In this document: positions 1-12,239 of the stretch, in pieces
Layout of the letters: each line of letters opens with the position of its first letter
How positions within the stretch are numbered: position 1 is the stretch's first letter
Origin: Alitta virens
Taxonomy: Eukaryota > Annelida > Polychaeta > Phyllodocida > Nereididae
Assembly: GCA_932294295.1 (NCBI GenBank)
Contig: OW028579.1
Location: 1,009,085 to 1,073,084 of the forward strand
Direction of reading: 5' to 3'
Length of the DNA: 64,000 nt
Notes under the pieces: model-generated
What the model was told of the DNA's origin: nothing
The model's input: only the letters and a program-made list of their open reading frames with translations
Databases searched by the model: none
Made by a program: the position numbers and the translations under genes

Positions 1-184
1 CCCACATTCCTTGGAAGTCCAAAGAAATTGACAGCATTTGGGTGCGCATGACCCTTTGTATATTTGACCAAAGCCATAGATATAGGTCCTATATAGAATC
101 TATTAATAGCAGGTAATTTGATTGTTGATTATTTTAGTTTGGACATTGAAACAACAAATACCAAAACGAGACATATTATCCAAG

Positions 185-189
185 TTTAT

Positions 190-233
<44 letters not shown>

Positions 234-540
234 TGACTGACTGACTGGCTGGCTGGCTGGATGGCTGGCTGGCTGGCTGGATGGCTCACTGGCTGGATGG
301 CTCACTGGCTGGATGGCAAATCATTCATTCATTCAATCATTCATTCAATCATTCATTCAATCATTCATTCAATCATTCAATCAATCATTCAATCAATCAT
401 TCAATCAATCTTATAGCTAATGTATAGGCCTAATTCTATTTCTGACTTACTGACGGACTGACTGACGGACTGACTGACTGACGGACTGCCTGACTGACTG
501 ACTAGCTGACGTGCTGACTGACTGACTGACTGACTGCCTC
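185..540. repeat. Compound microsatellite (GGCT)n, (ATTC)n, (GACT)n
   Basis: Three tetranucleotide arrays follow one another: GGCT/GACT units from about 185 to 315, ATTC/AATC units from about 320 to 410, and GACT/GACG units from about 440 to 540. The ORFs read through it are by-products of the repeat. Confidence 0.9.
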
Positions 541-2376
541 AAAAGACCAACTGACCATCCTAGAATTTCCCAGCTGGCATTTCATGGTTGTGAATTCTCC
601 TGTTACCCAACACCCTGCAATGTGATCTAGGAAAATCGTGATCAGCCCAGGGGATGATTTGATTATGTGGCCAGCATTTCTCAGCTCAAAGATTAACATT
701 TTCTCATGTGGAAGAGAGAGTTTGTACAAGTTTTCTAGACAAACACACACTCCAAAAGTGCTATAGATTTTCTACTTTGTAATTGTTGTAAGTGTTAAGT
801 CAAATACTCATTCCATTTTGAATTCGTGATTCTGTTATTGCTGAGTATTCGAGCATGGATTTTGCAAAATATAATTCACAGCTACGATTTTAAACTGGGG
901 TTTTTTTGTGAGTTGTTCCTTTTGAGCATGTATTACATTATATTTGGCAAGGGGATTTATAGAATGTGCTAAGAGTTTGTCAAATTAAAAACTTTAAAGT
1001 ATGTTGGATAAAGTGAAGTTAAAGGCCTAAGATAATCGGATTCTATATTTAGACTGGCTTTACATGTTGTTATTGCTTTCGAAAATAAGAAAGAACTTTA
1101 AAAATATGACGAAAAATTAAGAAGAAACAGCTAAAAGAAGAATAAGTGAGAAACAGAAAATGAAGAACAAGAATAGAAGAAGCATGTGGATTAAATGTAA
1201 AGTACACGTAGAAGACAAACTAGAATAATTAGCAGCTGAATATAATAGAATAGAATAGAAAATAATAGAATAGAAAAGAAAATAATAGAATAGAACAGAA
1301 TAGAATAGAACAGAATAGAATAGAATAGAACAGTATAATAAAATAGAACAGGATAGAATAGAATAGAATTGAACAGAATAGAATATAACAGAATATAATA
1401 GAATAGAACAGAATAGAATAGAAAAGAATAGTATAGAACAGCATATAATAGAACAGAATAGAATAGCAGGCCTTAATTGTGTAAAGTTAAAGAAGACAGG
1501 GCAATAGAAATTGTAAGAGAATGCGGAACTTTCTCATTTTCCCAAGATGTATTTTGTCCGAGCTTGAACAATCTCCAACTCTCCGTTCTACATTGTTTTT
1601 GCCCAGAACTCCTTAAAGAAGCAATCACCTGAGTTAGCCTAATTGAACATGAGGGGGCTTAAAGGGGCTCCTTGGCGGACCACTTACCCTCGCAGGAAAT
1701 TATTAACTCTCCAAAACCCTTTAAGCGGCGATTATTTCCGTGACACCGCTACGGGTCACGTGTTAAACGGTGTCTCAAGCTTGTCCTCCTCCGTAATGAA
1801 TAAACCGCAGCTTTTAATCAGATTTGCGGATGAATACGGGTTGAGATGGGAACTATTTTCGCTGAGAAAACGACTGAAAGAGATTGGTTCATGTTAAAGA
1901 GCTTACCCAATATGGTGAACTCTGCCTGCGTGATTAGTTTGTTGCCTAATTAAAGCTAAATAGGATTTGTCCCCAACTATTTTCTCTGGAAGAAAGTCAT
2001 CCTTCTCCGCTCCTGTTTGTTCTCTTGCATCTTATGTACAAATATTGTTGATATTTGATAATATATGTTTTCATAATTATCCAGATATTTATCTATTAAA
2101 AAATACAGTTTTAAAGGGTTAATTGTTTAATAATACATGTACTGTATGGGGCAGGGGGGGGGGGGGCTTTGTGGTCGACAGCATGGCTGTCTTAGAAGAG
2201 TCCTCCTCTCCTGGTCTTGTATATTCTATATACTTCGTCATATTAATTTGTTCTGAGTTCTGTATAGACACCATAGTAAAAACAATAACCCGTAAATTTG
2301 CTTCATAACTGGTTGGTCTCATTTCTGAATATCTTTTATCCACATATACACACAAAAACAATTGTAATTTTCAATA
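541..2376. other. Intergenic DNA, no gene recognised
   Basis: Apart from the pentanucleotide array this stretch holds no convincing coding sequence. A segment near 1,500-1,920 has more balanced composition and an 84-codon open frame (1,643-1,897). It resembles no family I know and could equally be a conserved non-coding element downstream of NHLH. A poly-G run lies near 2,153-2,166. Confidence 0.5.
1236..1470. repeat. (AATAG)n microsatellite
   Basis: An imperfect pentanucleotide array of AATAG/AACAG units covers about 235 bp. The minus-strand ORF across it (all F, Y, S, I, L, C) is low-complexity and not a gene. Confidence 0.9.
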
Positions 2377-2382
2377 TTTATT
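2377..2382 (-). terminator. Candidate polyadenylation signal of NHLH
   Basis: The minus strand reads AATAAA here, about 560 bp past the NHLH stop codon. It is a perfect hexamer at a normal 3'-UTR distance, but other weaker variants lie nearby and no cleavage site can be proved from sequence. Confidence 0.4.
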
Positions 2383-2940
2383 GCTATAATCACAACAACA
2401 GACAATGTACAAACAGAACCCCGTGATCTCAAATCACAGGATATACATGTAAAAGCATGTAACAGTTTTTATAAGCCATGAGATCAAAGTAACAATGACT
2501 AGACATAAAGAAGCATTTTCTCTTTCTTAAATTATCGCCACTGGATGGAATTTACACGAAATTAATCGCTTTCCAAGTGTCATTAAAGGTGAAATATTAC
2601 ATACAATATTCCACATAATATTAATGTAATTATGATTTTTAAGTCAGCGAGATGTTGTGGACAGTTTTAGTAAGAAATTTCGTGTATTATATATGACTAG
2701 AAATCACTCATAAATGCAGAAATGTATGGCTTCACACTTCAGTAATAAAGCGATATCAAATTTGCAGTTTAAAAAATGTTTTCATCTTTTAGGTATCAAT
2801 ATCTTGCAGTGAATAGTCTTGTGCAATACTTCACAGATGTTTACACGTTCAGCATATGTCAAAATGATCATTTTCACACCTTCAACATCCAAGATAAAGT
2901 CAGTTTCGAAATGTCTATCAGTCTCCATATTCTTGTGATC

Positions 2941-3393
2941 TCAGAGCATATCACCCGAAGTATTTAACATGTGAGTCAGATAAGAAATGTAGCAAATGGC
3001 AAGTCTGAGGATCTCGATTTTGGAGAGTTTCTTATCCGGTGGAAGAGTTGGTAGCAACTGTCTTAATTCGGTGTAGGCGCTGTTGAATGAAACCACGCGC
3101 ATCCTCTCCCGAGTGGCGTGAGCTGCTTTGTATTTCGAAGTTGCCCTACGTACCTTCCTTCTCTCTTCTCGCGTGAGTTGGGCGAGATCTCGTTTTGTGA
3201 GAGATTTCGGTTCATAATCAATGTCACTAATGAATCTCTTGCACTCCGAAGCAGCATTAAAGGTACTTCGGGCGTTCTCGAAGGAACAAGACTCCGCGTT
3301 CTCGAAGGAACACCGGCTTTCGGTGAAGAATTGCGAATCGGAACTGTAGCTACTTCGACTGCAGTCCTCGTCCACTACCATCATGGCCGTCAT
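2941..3393 (-). CDS. NHLH1: NHLH/HEN (nescient helix-loop-helix) bHLH transcription factor
   Basis: This single coding exon gives a 150-aa protein. The basic helix-loop-helix domain is at about residues 79-143: a basic region with [18 protein letters not shown] (Glu96 is the E-box-contacting Glu), helix 1, a short loop [10 protein letters not shown], and helix 2 [17 protein letters not shown]. The loop and helix 2 are almost diagnostic of vertebrate NHLH1/NHLH2 (HEN1/2), nuclear bHLH factors that bind E-boxes and act in neuronal differentiation. Vertebrate NHLH proteins are about 133-135 aa with the bHLH at the C-terminus; the extra length here is a Ser-rich N-terminus that contains a tandem duplication ([16 protein letters not shown]). 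The ATG at 3,393-3,391 is used because a splice acceptor lies only 5 nt upstream; Met4 and Met5 are alternatives. NHLH1 and NHLH2 are vertebrate paralogues, so this is probably their single co-orthologue. Confidence 0.95.
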   Translation of the reverse strand: MTAMMVVDEDCSRSSYSSDSQFFTESRCSFENAESCSFENARSTFNAASECKRFISDIDYEPKSLTKRDLAQLTREERRKVRRATSKYKAAHATRERMRVVSFNSAYTELRQLLPTLPPDKKLSKIEILRLAICYISYLTHMLNTSGDML

Positions 3394-3398
3394 CTAAC

Positions 3399-3400
3399 CT
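3399..3400 (-). other. Splice acceptor in the NHLH 5' UTR
   Basis: On the minus strand, TTATTTATTTGCAG is followed by GTTAG and then the NHLH start codon. A pyrimidine/T-rich tract ending in CAG directly before an ATG indicates a 5'-UTR intron whose first, non-coding exon lies further right in the 19-kb gene-free interval. I could not place that exon. Confidence 0.7.
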
Positions 3401-3571
3401 GCAAATAAATAAATGGAATTTAATAAATAATGAAAATTCATGAAATTTTGTTAATTTATTCCTCATAGCAGCAGTAGCTCATGAGCTTTAACAATAAGGT
3501 TTAGTACTGCGCCTTGTGGTACAATGTTGTAGCATTCATTTGTAACCTTTTAAATTTGTAAGATAATTATA

Positions 3572-3815
3572 TGACTGACTGACTGACTGACTGACTGACG
3601 TGCTGACTGACTGATTGACTGATTGAATGACTGATTGAATGATAACTGACAGACAAGATATCTCATCTCATCTTATCTTATCTTATCTTATCTTATCTTA
3701 TCTTATCTTACCTTATATTATCTTATCTTATCTTATCTTATCTTATCTTATCTTATCTTATCTTATCTTATCTTATCTTAGCTTATCTTATCTTATCTTA
3801 TCTTATCCTATCCCA
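3572..3815. repeat. (GACT)n followed by (TATCT)n microsatellite
   Basis: GACT/GATT tetranucleotides run from about 3,572 to 3,645, then a nearly pure TTATC pentanucleotide array runs from about 3,660 to 3,812. The open frame over it (repeated LSYLI) is a repeat artefact. Confidence 0.9.
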
Positions 3816-3819
3816 ACAG

Positions 3820-6800
3820 CGACATAATTATGTGACACACAATTAGTTTTTTCTGCCAACAAACTATATAGACCTTAGTTCAACCAATGTGCCTTTCTAT
3901 ACCTCCACCAAATGCAGTCTCTTTTTTTCCTTTGAAGTCCTCAGGTGAACGTGTCACCTGTAATGAACTGAACACTCTTGGCTCCATTGTGACATTCTAG
4001 CGACATTCTAGTGACGTTCTTGTGACATCTAAAGAAAGCATTTCACTTCCAGTTAATGGCACAATATTTCAGGGCACCCAGGAGACTTTAGGGTGAAAGG
4101 CAGAGGACAGATGGGCCCCTCGGTCTAATCGAATCCCCAGATGTCTAATCTAATGCGCCCTAAGAACTGTCATCACTTGAAGAGACAGTGAAACAGAGAA
4201 GGACGATCCTGTCATCCCTTGTAGAATAGCATAACTGACATCTGAGTATTTCGACGTGCTTTGTGACATTAGGTTATTCTGGTAGTTCAGTCCATCATAT
4301 CTTAGTAAAAAAAAGTCATCCTTGTATTAATTATTCTCAAACGGGAGATATGTTTGAAACTTATTTATAGCAGTAAAGCATCTCAATATTTGACATGTTC
4401 TGTGAAATATGTGACCATATTTTGGTAGAAGTATTTCATCTTTATATTAATTATTCTCAACTGGGAGAGTTTAAATTGTAACTTATATTGTAGCGGCAAT
4501 AAAATTCACTTTTTGCCAAAAAATATGTGAACTACAAAAGTCAGTTACTTTGGGAAGGCAGACTGTTCAGGGTTGAAATAATTGAATTGGAATTGTTGAT
4601 GTTTATCCAGACAAACTTCACCTGAAAACTTCGAGAGCTGTCAAACAGATTAGCAAAAGAGGGTAAAAACTTTATATGTATATTTTCCATATTTTGACTT
4701 CTTTATTTTATAATCAAATTTACGAAGCTCTGTCTAAACTTGTAATAACAGAATATCAACCTGAGATGCAATGACTTGCAATTCTAGGCTAAGTTTTCTA
4801 ACCTTAGGCATTCTGGGTAATTGATTATTTTGAGGGTATAATTTCCATACGACCAGTTGTAAAACACAGTTCAGTTTTAAATCCTCACTTTCGAACCCCC
4901 CCCCCCCTCCCCCAGACATCAGTATGACACCTAGCACAATAGTGCTTTTCCTTAGAGACTGAAGGGTGAGTGTGGGGCTGGGAGGGGTGCTGGGGGTTCA
5001 AAAGAGTGGACTCATCACTCGATAAATTGCAGACTGTGCCCTGGTGGTGATCAGTGGAATTAGCCATGATCTATAATTAGCCCATGTGTGGACAGTCCAT
5101 CTGGCCCAGTACAAAGGGGGACCCCATCATTAATTACACGGTTTGCAAACTCCTAATTCTACTCTTGTGAGGTGCAATTTGTGAAATGCTCTGCATTGCT
5201 AATAGATGTCTGTTTTCAAGCAGTTTTGTGAATGAGACAATACGTGTTGTTCGGTGACACCAAGAAGTTATTAAACTGGGAAGCAATTTAGTGTTTTAAA
5301 TAACTAACCAAAAAATTGGCTATTTTCGTAGTAACTTATGCAAAATAGTCAATCATCAGAAACCCTGATACTTCATTGTGGATTTTTTTCTTCTTCTCCT
5401 GACATTAGCACAACACGGGCATTTATTTGATAGAATTGTCTGTAACTTCATCTAATAAACGGAAGAAGTTCAGCTCCATGCACCCTTATAGTGTCTGTGA
5501 AGGGAAAGGTCTTTTCTCAAGGCTATTGGTTTGAAGTTCGTCAGTTAATATGACCAGCTGCCAGAGACAACTGTTTTCGTGTTTGGCTTTAGTTAAGTAA
5601 GTATAAATGAAGTTTTAACATATAGAAGAACACTTAATATTCTTCTGAAGACTTTTCTTACTTCTTGATTTTATTTATTTACTTGCATTTTTATACTTTT
5701 ATATATATATATATTTTTTTTTTTTGTCGTACAGAAGTTTGTAACTTTGATTACCATGTAATCTGACCATATACGACTTTAAATAAATTATACATACATA
5801 CTTAAGCAACATTTTATGCCAGTAATGTGACTCTTTTGAAATAAATTGTTCGTTTTTAGTAAAGATTTATACTTCAGATGGATGGCCCCATACATTGTGC
5901 AGAAGTGGACAGGCCAGTCACTGAGTATTTCAACTGGAATGGTATCATTTGGCCATTCTTCTCCATATAGTCTGGTTGGAAGGGCCATAAAATCCTTTTT
6001 TGATGGAATTGGGCCGAGGCCATGGTGTCCAAAGCGGGCAAAAACGAATGTCGTAAAATGATGGAGTGCATTTGCGGGACAGTGGTGTCGATTTGCGACA
6101 GTGTCGTAAGCCAATGAATGTCAACAAAGCGAGGCAAGGCGAGAGGTATGTGTTATTAATGTGATTACACTTCAAGTAATGGATATTACTGGGCATAAAG
6201 GGGACCCCTAGGAGACCCCATGACCATTGATCAATGTGTGAAAGATAGGGGCCGTCTGGGTGCCCCTGGGCAAGAGAAGGGCATCTTAATAGTTACCATA
6301 AGGTGCTAAAGACACTGAGAAGATTGTTATAGAACTTGTCTTAAAATGGCATCACAAATAAGAACGTCTCACAATTATATACAGCATTACAAAAATAAGA
6401 TGCTGTTGGAATTTTTAATTAATTTCTGATGTAGTGAAGGACTGACTGAGTGACTGATTGGCTGACTGACTGATTGACTAATGGACTGGCTGACTGACTG
6501 ACTGACTAACCTTTATTTTTCCCAACAGAACCCTCGAACGACAAAGGCTGATGAATTTCACACGTAATCTCATAACATGAGCCAATTTGCTGGACTAACC
6601 ATCAACACAAAACCTCAATTTGTCGGCCCAAAACATCTGCAATCCAACCTCATGGAGTCAAGCACCCTTATTTGCAGCTACACACTGTTTCTAACACTCA
6701 CAATGAATAGGAAATTACCCCACTTTTGCACCAAATATGGCGAAGAAGTGACCACCCCTAAGTGCCCGGATGGGCCAGTTATGAGCCCCTGGGGCAGGTC

Positions 6801-7900
6801 GGGAAACGTGGTCAGAAATGAAGATAAGCCCCTGTCAATATTTCTTATTTCCATGGCAACTAACTTAAACGAGTGGGGAGATCGTGTTTCATACTTCAAG
6901 GCTCTGCGGGCAGTTTTCAGTTGCCCGCTGGCATGACTTGCTCGATTGACTGCTTGTTTGCCTGCTTGTATGACTGTTTGCATGGTTGTTTTGCAGTGGC
7001 TTGCTTGTTTTTGAGCGGCTTGACTAGTCAAGGCAACTTTTGTTTGTTTTTATTGTAATTTGTGTATTGTGAACTGTCATTTTAAACTGACTTTTTTAAC
7101 TCTGTTTTCTTTCGTATAGATAATAATTTCAGGGAATTATTTCCAAACTAATTTTGCCTGTATGTATTTTCCACACTAAAAACACAATCAATTACTCTTT
7201 ATGTACTAACCTACTTGTAAATCTTCTAAAATACACGTGTAAAACAGTCCTAATCTTGATGTAAAATGATGATGGTATAGAGATTCTTTAAATGTTCTAA
7301 AACTGTACTCATTAAACCTGGTCAGTCAGACCTTCAAAGGGTTTCGGACTATGGTCAATGGTTTCAGAAGCAACCTCTTTACCCTTCATTTGTAACATTA
7401 CCAGGGCGTTACCCCCTCCTTGTTCCTGTTGACACACTCACCCTGACCTGAGGTTAGGACCCTTGACCCTGAAAAGTGACAAATGAGGTCAGGGGTCAGA
7501 TGCAAATGAGGCCCATCACATGATCTGAAGAGCAAGGGACACAACAGGGCTTTGTGGGCAGATGAATTTACAGAACCAGATTTTTGGGCAGATTGATCGT
7601 TTTACATACACAAATAAAAACACGTTAATTAGAGGCACAGACAGACAGACACAGACAAATGTCTGAGGTAAATGCAGTTTAAAAAACTTTTTTGTTGTTG
7701 TGTAAATCAGTACTTACTGAATATCTCAGTCAAGATTTTGTTTTCATTCTATTAAGCATTCTGAAAATACCCCATAAGGAATCTTTGGTAAGATAAATTG
7801 CTGGGCTTTCTCCATTTAGCCAAAAATCTAAATTCCCCATCAATTTGAGAATTATTAATTCTATATCTATTTAATAATCTTTAAAATACAATGATAAGAA
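3820..7900. other. Gene-free upstream region of NHLH
   Basis: I see no coding gene. Islands of more balanced composition occur near 4,080-4,160, 5,840-6,140, 6,180-6,300, 6,570-6,900 and 7,340-7,560, separated by AT-rich DNA, a poly-C run (about 4,898-4,915) and a short GACT array (about 6,430-6,510). Their spacing upstream of a developmental transcription factor makes them candidate cis-regulatory elements, but this is inference from composition alone. Confidence 0.4.
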
Positions 7901-7904
7901 AACA

Positions 7905-7995
7905 CTTGGGTCCCAAAATGGGTGGTCTTAATAGTGAGGTGGTCTTAATAGTGAGGTTGACTTAATAGTAAGGTATTCTTAAAATGGGGTTCCAC
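7905..7995. repeat. Dispersed GGTGGTCTTAATAG repeat, copy 1
   Basis: GTGGTCTTAATAGTGAGG occurs in tandem here and ends with TTCCACTGTA. Related segments lie at 11,775-11,860, 13,765-13,855 (opposite orientation) and 28,715-28,860. The pattern of short tandem units ending near an ACTGTA motif suggests the end of a small non-autonomous element. Confidence 0.6.
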
Positions 7996-8247
7996 TGTAT
8001 CTGTGAAGTATTTCACCAGAAGTGTACACCCAGGAGTGGCAATGTGTCCAATGTATTTCTATGCATTAACTCTAAGAGCATCTTTCCACTCTAGCACCCC
8101 ACAAAATCCATTGCACTGGACCTTGGCCACTCTTGGGTGATCCATGTGCTAATAGATGTTTATCAGCTAAAGTAATGGAATTAATGCTGAATTATCCCGG
8201 TGCATCATGGGTATTCTAGGGCTTGCATGTCGTAGGGGGCGCTGGGG

Positions 8248-8260
8248 TGAGTCACGTGAC
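8248..8260. promoter_or_regulatory. Overlapping AP-1 and palindromic E-box site
   Basis: TGAGTCA (8,248-8,254) overlaps the perfect 10-bp palindrome GTCACGTGAC (8,251-8,260), within a less AT-rich island (about 8,080-8,310). Both are textbook binding sites (bZIP and USF/Myc-type bHLH); function here is inferred. Confidence 0.35.
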
Positions 8261-9859
8261 ATCACGAGAACGAGGATACAGTGCTGACCCCTAGGCGTTA
8301 ATGATGCTTGAATGGGAGGATTTGAACTCGGTACATGGGAGAAATACTGTCACTAACTACATGTCCTATTTATGTCTTCTTTGATTGACTGATTTAAAAG
8401 TTAGTTCAGTTCACTAAGTTATACATGTAATATATATTCCAACAGTAGCTATAAGAATAGAATCACAGTTGAAGTTTTAAATCAGTATGTGCAAATTATA
8501 TTAGATATTGATGAAGCGTTGAATTAGATGTTCTGTTATATGCATGACCATTATTTATGGACAAAAACTGCTTGATATATATGTATATACCTATAACACT
8601 GTGAAAGAAACTGTTAAAAGTATCTACCTAACTCCGACCAGTATATCCTAATCCTTAACTAATTATTATATAAGTTACAAATAGCTAGTACTGATTTCAT
8701 GTGAGTGATCCTTTCCAGTGAAGCAGCAGTCTACTTTGCAGTACCTTTTTTCTGATCTGCTAAAATTTTTATTGCAAATAAAACATTTACTTTTACTATA
8801 GGTGGTCCCTCGATAGCGGCACCTAAATGCCTTAGAGGGTTCTCCTCCGCTAAATTATTTTTTTTTTTATGTTGATTATGTATAATTTTGTTAAATATGG
8901 TGAATAAAATAATTGAACTTGAACTTAACAACAAGTTCTATCCCACATCACTATATAGTGTAATGATAGTACCTGTTACGTCTTACACATTTTTTACTTG
9001 CAGTTCAATTATAAGTTTAAGTTTTAAGTTTAAGGTTGTTGTTTTTTCTTGACACATAGTTCATACAATTTAACACTGATACATTCAATACAGTTATGCA
9101 TATACATAATGATTTTAATATATTCAATGTCAAGAAGGGAAACAACAGAGTTTAAAAAAACTATATTAAGTTGCTCCCAAATACAAAATAATATAATGAT
9201 ATAATATAAACAGTAAATAAAGTTACATATGACCTAATTATTTAATAATATATAAATCTACACGACCGTTTAATAATTCTGTTTTAAATTTTACAAAAGC
9301 ATTAGCAAATGATGATACGCGATTTTTCCGTTTTAACCTATCTATTAAATCCACCATGAGTGCGGAGCTTGTCCTAAAAAACTTTTATTATATTTTTCTA
9401 TGGAATGTTGGGATGCCCTCAAAAAAACTGTACAACATTACATGGCTCTACTTATATAATCAGCTGAATAAACAACACAAATAATACTAAAACAATCGCG
9501 ATATGTATACAATCTAACTCGTTAATAATTCACAACGATGTCTGGCCCAGGGCTAATTAACTGTACATTCGATGATGCAACAGTTTTACCCCCATTTATC
9601 ATAACACTGTGCCCCGAAGTCGTGCCCCCCCCCCCCCCGGTCCCACCCTCTTCGCTGTTGGTCTGCTATCCTATTGATAATGCTCATAATGCCCTTAGTA
9701 TGGACTTCAGTGAAACATTCAAATCTCCCAGGACTATTATTGAATTTACAATTCCCAAAAGAATTCAGCGGTCATACGCTGAAAATGGAGCCGTATGGGT
9801 GCATTGTGGGAAAGCTAGTCTACAATCAATTGTTTGTGGCAGTCTGTCTCTCCAATGGC

Positions 9860-9943
9860 ATGTCTATCTATCTATCCATCTATCTATCTATTTATTTGTT
9901 TATCTATCTATCTATCTGTCTATCTATCTATCTATCTATCTGA
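9860..9943. repeat. (TATC)n microsatellite
   Basis: A TATC/TATT/TGTC tetranucleotide array. It supplies the Ile/Tyr/Leu/Ser tail of two overlapping open frames, which are therefore not real genes. Confidence 0.9.
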
Positions 9944-10029
9944 GAGTAATAATTATTGATGTCAACAAACAATATGAGTCACGTGGTCAGGTGGTCATGT
10001 GACCATCTGCCATATAATGGTGGGTATTC

Positions 10030-10620
10030 AGCTGGGTAGACGCAAACAGAATGTCAAGACAGCTAGACAGACAAAAAGACAGCTTGCTGAACAGACAGAC
10101 AGATATAACCATGTCTAGGCCCTAGTCTGTCCGTAGAGAAGTTTCAAGCTGAAGTGTTTTGCAAAATGTACAGGTCGTCATTAAAAAAGCTAAGATCTCC
10201 GAGACTCCAACAGACCATCGATCAATACAGACAGCTAGACAGACTCACAGCCGAATGCAGTCAAGACAGGCAGCTTGTAAGACAGAAGGACAAATTTAAC
10301 CAAGTCTAGTCTGGTCAGAGAGGGGTTTCAAATTTTACTTTCGAGGTTTTTAAAAAGCTCCCCTTCGAAACACAAACATGCGGACTCACTGACAAAATTT
10401 ATTCTAGAAAGACAGCTTTCGGCAGATTTAACCATGTCAATTCTAGTCAGTGATATAGGTACTTCAGGTTGAAGGCGTTTTCACAGACAGCTGGACAGAC
10501 ACGCAGATGAAATTCAGTCAAGACATACAGTTTGTGGGATCGACAGAAAGACAGACTTCCAAGCTGATGGTGTTTGCAAATCTGCGCATGTGAGGTCATT
10601 TCACAGAGCTTAGCTCTCCC
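10030..10620. repeat. Degenerate GACAG-rich tandem repeat, about four units
   Basis: Units of roughly 110-180 bp recur with the order: GACAGCTAGACAGAC-like, CAGTCAAGACA, GACAGCTTGT, TTTAACCATGTC, TCTAGTC, then TTCAAGCTGAAG. Four diverged copies can be followed. The unit is too decayed to classify. Confidence 0.55.
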
Positions 10621-11074
10621 GCTGACCATCAATTACTGACCGCTCCCCAGTGACCAATGGCCTTCGTCAAAATCCTGTGAATAGCCGAAAACCCGTTGCC
10701 TCTCTTCTTCACGTAGTAAACAAGGTCCACAGACTAATTAGCTGCTTATCTACAGTACAACTCTAAAGAAACGTTCAACTTATCCAGAGCTAGGGAAAAC
10801 TAACTGAAGCCAAACCTAGATTTTATGCAATTCAAAAATTCGTTAAGAAGTAGCAATGTTCTTAGTACATGTCAATGTGGCAACTGCATTTTATGTAAAA
10901 GAAACAGCCTGTAAAATTTAATATATTTTTACACAATGTTACCAACTCATCTATTTATTTCTCATCTATTCATTTGTAAATATTTCACCTGGTTTTTTGT
11001 CACAATTTTCTGTCGGCGAAAAGCTTTTATAGCTTGTGTTTTATTGTTATTTGTATCACCACCGACTTTAAATA

Positions 11075-11150
11075 AAATTTTATCTTATCTTATCTTATCT
11101 TATCTTAGCCATAGATAGATAGATAGATATAGATAGATAGATTGATAGAT
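11075..11150. repeat. (TTATC)n and (GATA)n microsatellites
   Basis: A short TTATC array (about 11,080-11,107) is joined to GATA/GATTGATA units up to about 11,147, directly next to the SINE that follows. Confidence 0.85.
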
Positions 11151-11164
11151 ATTGGAAATTCAGA

Positions 11165-11396
11165 TGAGGTGAGAGAGAAGAGTCCACTCATGTTACACAT
11201 TTACCCCATGGGTGGGATGTTTTACTTGCCTCAGCATAGACACTGAGTACAAGTGACCACCAATTCAACGTCTCATCCGAACGACATCCAGCTGCTGGGA
11301 TGATGCTCGTGAACGGTTGCCCAGGCCTGGGATTGAACCCGGGTCCTTCTGTTCAGAGGAGCAGGCAAGCGTCTTACCACTAGACCATACTAAACT
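11165..11396 (-). mobile_element. tRNA-derived SINE, family A, full-length copy
   Basis: On the minus strand the 5' head carries a pol III A-box (TGGTCTAGTGG) and B-box (GGTTCAATCCC) in tRNA-like spacing. A body follows with CAGCTGGATGTC, CAGTGTCTATGCTGAGGCA and CCCACCCATGG, and the element ends near a CTCACCTCATC tail. The same body, in the same order, follows an A/B-box head at 41,104-41,325. The anticodon and acceptor regions do not fold as a functional tRNA, so this is a SINE. Confidence 0.85.
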
Positions 11397-11774
11397 GGAG
11401 ATATTTGATTACGCCTCAATTAACTATATTAACAATGATCTATAGATGTGAATTACGTCATGAGGTGGCATTTTAATTGATAAGATTATAATATTAAGCA
11501 TAAGAGGTATTTGTCCTATAGCTTGTAGTAGACAACTATAGCTAGATCGTTGTGGGTCTGGACATTGGCAATGTTACTGACATGATATTTTTATTCCACC
11601 TATAAGTAGAAAAGCCATGAACCTAAACAACATGCAACAATTATTTAGTGAGCCTATAAGACTTGCTAAAACAACGCAATTATAAACTATAGTCTATAGC
11701 ACAAACCAAATAAAAAAGTTTTGCTTCTCTATTGTTGACTGATTTACTGGAAGATCAATGCGATGGTAAGTGAC

Positions 11775-11860
11775 ACTAGGGTCCAACAGTGGGTGGTCTT
11801 AATGGAGATCGGGGTGGTCTTAAATGTGAGGTATACTGTAGTCTTAAAACGAGGTTGCGT
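11775..11860. repeat. Dispersed GGTGGTCTTAATG repeat, copy 2
   Basis: This segment has GGGTCCAACAGTGGGTGGTC, two GGTGGTCTTAA units and ATACTGTAGTC, in the same order as the copy at 7,905-7,995. Confidence 0.55.
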
Positions 11861-12055
11861 TAAATATTCGAAGATCTTGAAAGTATTATAACACTGAAGC
11901 GGGTAGCTTGTTATTTGCTGTAGGTACGGCACCTTAAATGAATTATTATGCTTTAGTAGCTGCGTGCGCAATTGGTGTTAGCGAGATCACACAGTTAGGT
12001 TTTGTATTGAATAGATGTGGAAAATACAGCCCTCCAACTCCAAGGCAGGTTGATT

Positions 12056-12110
12056 GTATGAGGTGAGAGACAGGAGGAGTCCACCCATATTTAAGCATTT
12101 TCCCAAAGCT
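12056..12110 (-). mobile_element. SINE family A, 3'-end fragment
   Basis: TGAGGTGAGAGACAGGAGG, AGTCCACCCAT and CATTTTCCC match the 3' end of the SINE at 11,165-11,396 on the same strand. Head and core are missing, as expected for a truncated or decayed copy. Confidence 0.55.
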
Positions 12111-12239
12111 CTTATGATATCCCATATGTTACAAAATCATAATAATTGGAATTGATATCAATATTAACCTGTAACTGTGAATATAGTAACATGTTATTTC
12201 CACATTATCTTCAACAACTGCATTTCTAGAAAACTTTCG

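Noticed and set aside
440..540. Regularly spaced short repeats suggesting a CRISPR array
   Set aside because: They are simple GACT tetranucleotides without spacers, and the genome is eukaryotic.
1229..1444. 71-codon minus-strand ORF
   Set aside because: Entirely within the AATAG microsatellite.
1643..1897. 84-codon ORF with balanced composition
   Set aside because: No family resemblance; a conserved non-coding element is equally likely, so it is only mentioned in the intergenic entry.
3639..3827. 62-codon ORF of repeated LSYLI
   Set aside because: Translation of the TTATC microsatellite.
5788..6196. Several overlapping minus-strand ORFs
   Set aside because: Open in several frames without a preferred one, no domain; more likely a less AT-rich non-coding island.
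9538..10002. 154-codon ORF
   Set aside because: Its C-terminal third is a TATC microsatellite and the rest includes a poly-C run; no domain is visible.
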